A DNA stretch of 64,000 nucleotides from an uncultured Bacteroidales bacterium (GTDB lineage Bacteria > Bacteroidota > Bacteroidia > Bacteroidales > Muribaculaceae): NCBI GenBank assembly GCA_902776835.1, contig CACYRK010000021.1, positions 33,350 to 97,349 on the forward strand. Direction: 5' to 3'. Shown in pieces: positions 52,789-59,800 of this stretch. Made by a program: the position numbers and the translations under genes. Position 1 is the stretch's first letter. Every line of letters begins with the position of its first letter. Under the pieces are notes generated by a model. It did not search any database and was not told the origin of the DNA. It saw nothing but the letters and a program-made list of their open reading frames with translations.

Positions 52789-53508
52789 ATGATTCCTAAA
52801 ATAATACATTATTGCTGGTTTGGCCGGGGCGAAATGCCTGAGTTGGCAAAAAAGTGCATCGAGAGTTGGAAGAATGTTCTTCCCGAATATGAGATAAAAG
52901 AATGGAATGAAGACAATTTCGATCTTGATGCCTTTCCTTATGCCCGCGAGGCTTATGATAACCGTAAATTTGCGTTTGTGACAGATGTTGTTAGGCTCTA
53001 TGCACTATACAATGAAGGCGGAGTATATATGGATACCGATGTGGAAGTACTCAAACCTTTAGACCCATTTTTACATCATGTTGCTTTTTCCGGGTATGAA
53101 AATGCGACAATGGTTCCTACTGGTATTATGGCAAGCGAAAAGGGCGGGAAATGGGCTAAAGATAATTTGGACTACTATAATGGCAAGCATTTTCTCAACG
53201 TTGATGGAAGTTTTAATATGGTAACAAATGTTACAACCATTACAAAGTATATGCTTCCTTTGGGATTGCGACAAGATAATTCTTATCAAGATTTTCCAGG
53301 ACTAATTACTATGTACCCAAAAGATTTCTTTTGCCCTAAGTCTCAAGATGATGGAAAAATCTATTTGACAGAGAATACAGTTACAATACATCATTATGCA
53401 CAATCGTGGGAAAGTAAAACTCATCGCGTGTTGAGAAAGATTATAATCTTTCTTGGCGGTGCACGATTAAAAAAAATAGCCACAAAAATAAGACGAACAT
53501 TGAGGTGA
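52789..53508 (+). CDS. Family 32-type glycosyltransferase
   Basis: A 239-residue enzyme with the OCH1/GT32 pattern: IPKIIHYCWFGRGEMP, ESWKNVLPEYEIKEWNEDNF, then FVTDVVRLYALYNEGGVYMDTDVEV with the DXD motif MDTD. Members transfer mannose, galactose or related sugars. The gene lies 15 bases after its neighbour and is AT-rich. Confidence 0.87.
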   Translation: MIPKIIHYCWFGRGEMPELAKKCIESWKNVLPEYEIKEWNEDNFDLDAFPYAREAYDNRKFAFVTDVVRLYALYNEGGVYMDTDVEVLKPLDPFLHHVAFSGYENATMVPTGIMASEKGGKWAKDNLDYYNGKHFLNVDGSFNMVTNVTTITKYMLPLGLRQDNSYQDFPGLITMYPKDFFCPKSQDDGKIYLTENTVTIHHYAQSWESKTHRVLRKIIIFLGGARLKKIATKIRRTLR

Positions 53509-53509
53509 T

Positions 53510-54637
53510 ATGAAAATATTGCGTATAGCAACTATTCCGGCGTCGCTCAACAACTTTTGCAAAGGGTTGCTGAGCGAACTTAAATTGGAGGGCTACGAAG
53601 TAGTGGCGGTGGCGTCGCCGGGACCCGAGATGGCGACGATTGCCAAGCGTGAGGGGGTGCGGACTATAGCGGTGCCTATGGAGCGACGCATTTCGCCTTT
53701 TAAGGACTTAAAGTCGCTGTGGCAGATGTGGCGTGTGATGCGGCGCGAACGGCCCGACTTGGTGCACTCGATGACCCCTAAGGCGGGGCTTATCTCGATG
53801 ATGGCCGCTTGGCTGGCAAGGGTGCCTTTTCGCATACACACTTTCACCGGGCTTGTCTTCCCTACCTCAACAGGGCTGAAGCGCCGCATCCTCATGGCAA
53901 CCGACTGGCTGACGTGCGCTTGCGCCACACACATCATCCCCGAGGGCGAGGGCGTGAAGGCTGATTTACTCAACAACCACATCACCCGCAAACCGCTGCG
54001 CGTGCTCGGCTACGGCAACGTCAAGGGCATCGATTTGGAGTTTTTCAAACCGTCGCCTCCCCTAACCCCTGCTGAAGAAGGGGGATTCACTTTTGTCTTT
54101 GTCGGTCGACTGGTGGGCGACAAGGGAACAAACGAATTGATTGCAGCTTTCTCGCGGCTCAACAAGGAGCATCCTGAGACTCGCCTTGTATTGGTTGGGC
54201 CTGAGGAAGCCAACCTTGACCCCATTAAGCCAGAAACCGCAGCCGAGATTGAGCGCAACGCGGCTATTGAGGCCGTCGGAAGGCAAAGCGACGTGCGGCC
54301 GTTCTACGCTGCCGCTGACGCACTGGTGTTCCCAAGTTACCGTGAGGGATTCCCTAACGTGGTTATCGAGGCCGGCGCCATGGGGCTGCCCAGCATTGTT
54401 ACCGACATCAACGGTTCGCGCGAGATTATCATCGAAGGCGAGAATGGCACCATAGTACCTTCAAAAGATGCCGACGCGCTTTACAACGCGATGAAACGCT
54501 TTGTGGAGAATCCGGAAGAAGTAAAGCGCATGGCGGCAAATGCCCGCCCGCTCATTGCTTCACGCTACGAGCAATCTTACGTCCGCCAATGCCTAAAAGA
54601 CTATTATAAGGAGGTGGCCTCCCCTACCCCCTCCTAA
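53510..54637 (+). CDS. Family 4 (GT-B) glycosyltransferase
   Basis: A 375-residue GT-B enzyme. The N-terminal half reads MKILRIATIPASLNNF and HSMTPKAGLISMMAA; the C-terminal half has FVGRLVGDKGTNELI, then FPSYREGFPNVVIEAGAMGLP, the EX7E nucleotide-sugar site. A weak copy of the GC-rich repeat at about 54057-54082 encodes SPPLTPAEEGG between the two halves. The last six residues (ASPTPS) and the stop come from another copy at 54629-54644, so the native C-terminus has been overwritten. GC content is higher than in the preceding genes. Confidence 0.87.
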   Translation: MKILRIATIPASLNNFCKGLLSELKLEGYEVVAVASPGPEMATIAKREGVRTIAVPMERRISPFKDLKSLWQMWRVMRRERPDLVHSMTPKAGLISMMAAWLARVPFRIHTFTGLVFPTSTGLKRRILMATDWLTCACATHIIPEGEGVKADLLNNHITRKPLRVLGYGNVKGIDLEFFKPSPPLTPAEEGGFTFVFVGRLVGDKGTNELIAAFSRLNKEHPETRLVLVGPEEANLDPIKPETAAEIERNAAIEAVGRQSDVRPFYAAADALVFPSYREGFPNVVIEAGAMGLPSIVTDINGSREIIIEGENGTIVPSKDADALYNAMKRFVENPEEVKRMAANARPLIASRYEQSYVRQCLKDYYKEVASPTPS

Positions 54638-54644
54638 AGGAGGG
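54629..54644. repeat. GC-rich palindrome at the GT4 stop, left border of the DUF559 gene
   Basis: CCCTCCTAAAGGAGGG is a palindrome with seven-base arms and an AA centre. The TAA stop of the glycosyltransferase lies in its centre. The DUF559 ATG follows nine bases after its right arm. Confidence 0.85.
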
Positions 54645-54653
54645 AAAATTAAC

Positions 54654-55028
54654 ATGAAGACGGGATTTAGACTCTGCGGGCATTCGCCCAACTACCAATT
54701 GCTTAAAGAATATGCAATTAGGATGCGGAAAAATCCGACAGAATGTGAACGACTCATGTGGCAAGTGTTAAGAGGAAATCGACTTGGTGTCAAATTTCGC
54801 AGGCAACACATTATTGGAGATTACATTGCCGATTTTGCTTGTGTTTCGGCAGGAATTGTAATTGAAGTTGATGGTGGTTATCATAACAATGCTGAACAAA
54901 AACAGGAAGACGAAATAAGAACGAACTTTTTAAATGAAAGGGGGTTTAAGGTTATTCGCTTCACAAACGAGCAAGTTCTCAACAACTTAGATTATGTTAT
55001 CTCAACAATCAAACAAGAACTCACATGA
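54654..55028 (+). CDS. DUF559 endonuclease-domain protein
   Basis: A 124-residue protein of the DUF559 family, a small PD-(D/E)xK / Vsr-like nuclease fold. Visible features are ARG-rich RKNPTECERLMWQVLRGN, the core RRQHIIGDYIADF (probable catalytic Asp) and IVIEVDGGYH (Glu and Asp), then GFKVIRFTNEQV. It makes no sense as a sugar enzyme. It lies exactly between a GC-rich palindrome on the left and three 36-bp repeats on the right, and its TGA stop touches the first repeat. This arrangement suggests the gene and its repeats entered the locus as one unit. Confidence 0.85.
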   Translation: MKTGFRLCGHSPNYQLLKEYAIRMRKNPTECERLMWQVLRGNRLGVKFRRQHIIGDYIADFACVSAGIVIEVDGGYHNNAEQKQEDEIRTNFLNERGFKVIRFTNEQVLNNLDYVISTIKQELT

Positions 55029-55743
55029 CACCCCCTCCACCAGGAGCGAGCCAGAGGGAGGCCACACCCCTTCCTATAGGAGGGGGCCAGGGGGAGGCCA
55101 CACCCCTTCCTCTAGGAGGGGGCCAGGGGGAGGCCTGTATCGGAGGTTTTTCAAACGGTTTTTAGATTTCTGCATTTCTTTAATTGCGTTGATTTGCCTG
55201 TCGCCAATCCTTTTGGTGGTGACGGTGTGGCTGCACTTCGCGAACAAGGGTGCCGGGGCGTTTTTCTTGCAGGAGCGGCCTGGCAAAGATGCTAAGATTT
55301 TTAAAATCATCAAGTTCAAGACGATGACCGACGAGCGGGACGCTGAGGGCAACCTGCTGCCTGATGCAAAGCGTTTAACAAAAGCAGGGCGCTTTGTGCG
55401 ATCGACGTCAATTGACGAGTTGCCACAACTCATCAATGTGCTCAAAGGCGACATGGCATTAATAGGCCCTCGTCCATTGCGGACCCATTATTTGCCTCTG
55501 TATTCCAAGGAACAAATGCGGCGTCACGAGGTGCGCCCCGGCATTAGCGGCTGGGCGCAATGTCATGGGCGCAACGCTATCAGTTGGACCGAGAAATTCA
55601 AACTTGATGTGTGGTATGTCGACCACGTGTCGCTAAAAACAGATTTAAACATACTTTTCACAACGATAAAGAAAGTCATTAAAAGGGAAGGGGTCTCATT
55701 AGAAGGCCAAGCGACAACAGTACCTTTTAATGGTCATAATTAA
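54994..55743 (+). CDS. Initiating sugar-phosphate transferase (PglC/WcaJ-type), N-terminus formed by repeats
   Basis: A polyprenyl-phosphate sugar-1-phosphate transferase that begins the repeat unit on undecaprenyl phosphate. The catalytic core begins at LYRRFFKRFLDF: one membrane-dipping helix, then FLQERPGKDAKIFKIIKFKTM, RSTSIDELPQLINVLKGDM, IGPRP and RPGISGWAQ. It is the short PglC-like form. The only in-frame ATG (54994) lies inside the DUF559 gene, so about 48 N-terminal residues are added, 36 of them from three 12-residue repeats ending in GGG. Whether translation really begins there or at an internal non-ATG codon is unclear. Confidence 0.86.
   Translation: MLSQQSNKNSHDTPSTRSEPEGGHTPSYRRGPGGGHTPSSRRGPGGGLYRRFFKRFLDFCISLIALICLSPILLVVTVWLHFANKGAGAFFLQERPGKDAKIFKIIKFKTMTDERDAEGNLLPDAKRLTKAGRFVRSTSIDELPQLINVLKGDMALIGPRPLRTHYLPLYSKEQMRRHEVRPGISGWAQCHGRNAISWTEKFKLDVWYVDHVSLKTDLNILFTTIKKVIKREGVSLEGQATTVPFNGHN
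55028..55135. repeat. Three tandem 36-bp GC-rich repeats, right border of the DUF559 gene
   Basis: The units are 55028-55063, 55064-55099 and 55100-55135. The last two differ at one base and the first is diverged. Each contains inner palindromes such as TCCTATAGGA. As 36 is a multiple of three, the array is read in frame as 12-residue units of the form HTPSxRRGPGGG at the start of the sugar transferase. Confidence 0.9.
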
Positions 55744-55747
55744 TAAA

Positions 55748-56386
55748 ATGAGAAGCATTATTATTGGTGCTGGCACCTATGGTGAAGTATATCTTGCTTA
55801 TTTACAAGAGGCTGAAGTAAATATTGTGGGATTCGTTGACGACAATCCTAATCATAAGGGGAAAAAAATCCGAGGAGTTCCTGTCATAGGCAACACATCA
55901 GAACTGGCACGCATTAAAGAAGAGTTCCAAATAGAAGCAGTTTATTGTCCCATTGGCAATAATAAAACCAGAGTCCGCTTTTTAAGTGAAGCAAGAGCAA
56001 TTGGGTACAAGACCCCCAACTTTATTCATCCCTCTGTCATAATCCATAAATCTGTTCAACTTGGAGAAGGCGTATACATATTGTTGGGTACTAAAATCAT
56101 GCCTTACACGGTTATTGATGATTATGTAATGATATCAATGAATGCTCTAATTGCTCATCACAATCATTTGCAACAAGGCACATTTGTGTCTACTGGGGTA
56201 AATTTTGGAGCATCAATAACGGCACGAAAAAACACATACATTGGCATTGGAGCGACAATCATGACCGGAATACACGAACTTGGGGAGAATTGTCTTGTAG
56301 GTGCTGGGGCGGTGGTGATTAAGGATGTGCCTGACAATGCTGTGGTTGCTGGAGTCCCGGCTAAAGTCATAAAACTGAAAGAGTAG
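55748..56386 (+). CDS. NeuD/PglD-type sugar O/N-acetyltransferase
   Basis: A 212-residue acyltransferase. The N-terminal Rossmann part (SIIIGAGTYGEVY, VGFVDDNPNHKGKKIRGVPVIG) is typical of PglD/NeuD. The C-terminal left-handed beta-helix shows hexapeptide turns and ends GAGAVVIKDVPDNAVVAGVPAKVI. It acetylates a nucleotide-linked amino sugar or sialic acid. An in-frame ATG at 55730 would overlap the previous gene; 55748 is preferred. It pairs with the PglC-like transferase, but no PglE-type aminotransferase is present nearby. Confidence 0.87.
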   Translation: MRSIIIGAGTYGEVYLAYLQEAEVNIVGFVDDNPNHKGKKIRGVPVIGNTSELARIKEEFQIEAVYCPIGNNKTRVRFLSEARAIGYKTPNFIHPSVIIHKSVQLGEGVYILLGTKIMPYTVIDDYVMISMNALIAHHNHLQQGTFVSTGVNFGASITARKNTYIGIGATIMTGIHELGENCLVGAGAVVIKDVPDNAVVAGVPAKVIKLKE

Positions 56387-56491
56387 AGTTTTCATGCCAC
56401 AGGGTTGCGGCTTGGAGAGTGAGGATGCTGTGGGATGGGATGGATGATTGGGTATGCGTTTTAGGGCGTGAATCATTGATGCATATAGAGG

Positions 56492-56525
56492 GCCCGCAAT
56501 TGCATTGGCGATTGCGGGCTTTTTT
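56492..56525 (+). terminator. Rho-independent terminator of the capsule locus
   Basis: A perfect nine-base stem (56492-56500 with 56511-56519) and a ten-base loop are followed by six T residues. It lies about 105 bases after the acetyltransferase stop and closes the rightward locus. Confidence 0.88.
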
Positions 56526-56530
56526 GGGCT

Positions 56531-56754
56531 TATGGGTCAAAATGCAGGCAGAAAAGACACCAACGCTGCGCTATAGGTCATTTTGCAGGCTGTCACCTTG
56601 TGTATAGGTCACTTTGCAGGCTGGAGACCATGTAGTTCATTGTCGCATAACGCATGCACATCAACAGATTGCTGGCGTCACGACAGAGCGCAGCGTCAGG
56701 AGGAAGGCATAAGGTGGTGAGAGTTTCGATTCGTGTGAGCGGCTTAGAAACAAA
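56531..56754. repeat. Intergenic stretch with three copies of an 18-21-bp motif
   Basis: Three copies of a motif close to AGGTCAnTTTGCAGGCTG lie at 56531-56551, 56572-56592 and 56603-56623, the first more diverged. No gene is evident. The rest of the stretch, up to the hairpin at 56755, shows nothing I can name. Confidence 0.6.
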
Positions 56755-56784
56755 TTCGCGCGGCCCTGGATGGGGTCGCGCGAA
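56755..56784 (-). terminator. Possible terminator of the T9SS protein gene
   Basis: Eight-base arms TTCGCGCG and CGCGCGAA (56755-56762 and 56777-56784) form a GC-rich stem 38 bases after the leftward stop. In the minus direction it is followed by TTTGTTT, a weak T-run, so termination is plausible but not certain. Confidence 0.45.
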
Positions 56785-56822
56785 CTATTTAAGTTGGCCT
56801 CAAAAAGGCTGTCTAAGATGCT

Positions 56823-59800
56823 TTACTTCACAATCTTAGTGGTTGTGGTTGTGCCGTCGGTGTAACGGGTTACAACCACGTTAACGCCGCTGAAGGGCTG
56901 GCTGCTCTGCATACCCAGCGAGTTGACATAAGTCACGCTCTTAACCTCACGGTTGGCCTTAACACCATTGACAGCGGTAATAACATTTTCACCCGTCATA
57001 GAGGTGCTAAACGTCTGCTCAGCGATGTAATACTGAGGCTCGGCTTGAGCGCGGCGCGGTGCACCGTTGCCCGAACCTTGCGAAGTCAAATTCTCAGCAA
57101 GTGTGAAGTAGACACGCACGACAAATTCGATAGGCAATTCTTCAATTTTACCGCTATTGTCGTCTTCATCTTTTGGCAATGCTATACGCTGAGCGCCGAA
57201 GGTCATCTTCAAGTCTTCACTGTGATTGGTATCAAACACTTCATTACCGAAGACGTAGTTGTTTTGGAGAATGCTGGCGTTCACTTCCTCATATCCGAGT
57301 TCCTCGAACAGATACTCACCGTTAGTGCCCTTGCGAGCTTGACGAGCTGCTCGCTCTTCTTCGGTGATGTTCGGATTGTTCTCGTTGAGCAACGACGAGT
57401 CAACCTTGCGCCATGCACGCACCTTATAAACGTTGTAAGTGCCATTCTCATCGGGCATGGTAAGATCTTCAACTTTCAGCTTAATGTTGTAATAACTATA
57501 CTTCTTACCGTCTTCAACCCAATAATAGTCACTCCTTTCAGCACCAGCCAAGCTGAGTTGCAGCGTTGCCGAAGCAGCACGCTGCAGCGGGCCGCCGTAG
57601 GTGTTGTAGTCGTCACGGTCGGTAGTCTCATCGACTTTCTTTCCGAAGGTGAAGGTCTCAACAACAGGAGCATAGATGTAATCGCCGGCATGAGACTTTG
57701 GATACTTGTCGACGAAGTTTGCCCACTTGTCGTTTTCACCCATAGCAACGCTGACGGTCGATGTCGTGTAGTCGTCTGTACCCACAGCGTTCATACTGAC
57801 GGTGTAATAACCATCCTGGTTACCAGCGATTCCATTGGGAGCTATATCTTGCTCATCATCGTGGGCATCAGCGCTCTCAACAATGTAACGAGTATCGCTT
57901 TCGTTCCAGCGGTAAGCATCGTAGCGCAAAATCTCAGTGATACTGCTATACTGCACCTTGGCGTCGAATGAGATGTCATCGAGAGGCAGAGCGTGCGCAT
58001 TGTCACCGTCTACCTGAGATGCGCTGAATGAGCCACTAACCCGTGAGTCGGTCTTGTAGACAGGCACCGTAAAGGTGTTACTGTGAGCACTGGCTGTGTT
58101 GCCGCCTTGAATTTCGACAGGATAGTCACTCGTTATGCTGTAAGTGTAGGATGTAGGATGGGCATTTTGCGATACATCAACAACAAAGTTGTCGAAGATG
58201 ATAAGCTTGCCCAAATCGACGATGTTACTGTTACTGGGCACGTCGTAAGTGCCAGTCCATTGTCCATTGCCAACAGTGTTGTTGCGGTTAGCGTGGTAGC
58301 CAGCAACAGGCTCCTCGCTCTCGTTGCTTGAGCAAGCGGGGAAGTCGGTCTTTGCAGCCTGGTTGGCCATCTGCACAGTGTAGCTTTTATTGCTTGCATT
58401 GAATGTGATGGTTGCCACTGTAGTCGGCTCAGTCTCGCCAAAGCCCTGACGGGTGATATAGAGGTGCTTGCCGTTGATAGCGTCAGCTTTCAGACCAGCC
58501 ACATTGTTGTTAATAAGCAGCTTGTTAGAGTAGCAGTTGCGCACATTCTCAGCGTCGAAGCGGCTGTAGTGCGTAGCATCCCTTAGGAATACAAGCTCAG
58601 ATGGATCTTTGCCAGGGATGATGTAGCTCTGGCGGTTCGAAACCTTGAGCGAGAGGAAGCTCTTACCCGTCTGAGGATCGGCCTTGTCCTTACCGCGAAT
58701 CACATAAGTCACCTGCTGTGAAGCATCCTCGCGAGGCACATACACCTGAGTGTAGACCTTGTTGTCACCAGGATTGAGAGTAAGCACAACGGGAACAGGA
58801 GTTGATACCAGATTACCCTGAGCATCGGTGTATTGTCCCTGGGCATTCATATAGTAAACGGGTACATATACCTCATTACCATTCTCATCAATCTTGACCT
58901 CCAACAATTCATACTCTTGCTGGTTGCTGGGCAAGAACTCGTCAAGGTTGCTGTCCCAAGTCAGAGTCAGCATGTAGTAATCATCAGCCTCGGTGGTAGG
59001 AACAATTTCATCTTGAATGATTACATACAGACCCATAGTGGGCTGGTGAACAGTATTGTAGTTCTGATAAAGAAGAATATCACCATTGTCACGTCCGTCG
59101 TATTGCATCATTCTGTAGTCAGGCACGAAGAACATCAGGTCGCGCACGTCCTGACAGTCGGCATCGTCCGATTCTTGACCATACATCATAAACTGATGGC
59201 CATGACCTTGCGTCTCATCAGAAGTGTATGCCAATGGCACAGAAACGCAATCGTGGAACACCTTAAATGATTTCTTCCTGACGAGCCACCAATATAAGTC
59301 AGATGCATCGTCTCCAGTTTCGAGGCTCACAGGGCTGAACTGCTCGAACATGTTGAAGAACGGCGTTGAGTTGCTGTAATCGAAATATGAGAACGTACTG
59401 TAGTTGCTGTTGCCATAATATCCGTTGGTATAGCAAAGGAATGGATAGGGCATGAACGTACAGTTGGGGAAATACAAGTAATCTTGTTCATTCGAGTCGT
59501 AATACATCTTGGAGTTGAAAGGCATACGAAGTTGACCCTTAGCCAAGAAGAAGAACTTGTTCATTTTATCGCAATCGACTTTGAACAAAGTTCCTGCATC
59601 CTGACCTGAGCCAGTTCTCATTGCATTGGTAACAATGCGAGCCGATTTCACAGTTCTTGAGATAAAGTATTTCAGATATCCTTCGTTGGTCTCATCCCAA
59701 ACATCGTTAAAATCAGAAACACTTGTTTGTCTGTCGAAGTCATCCGGAACCTCAATTAACACAAGAGTGACACCCTCATTATTGGGTTTATATTCCGTCT

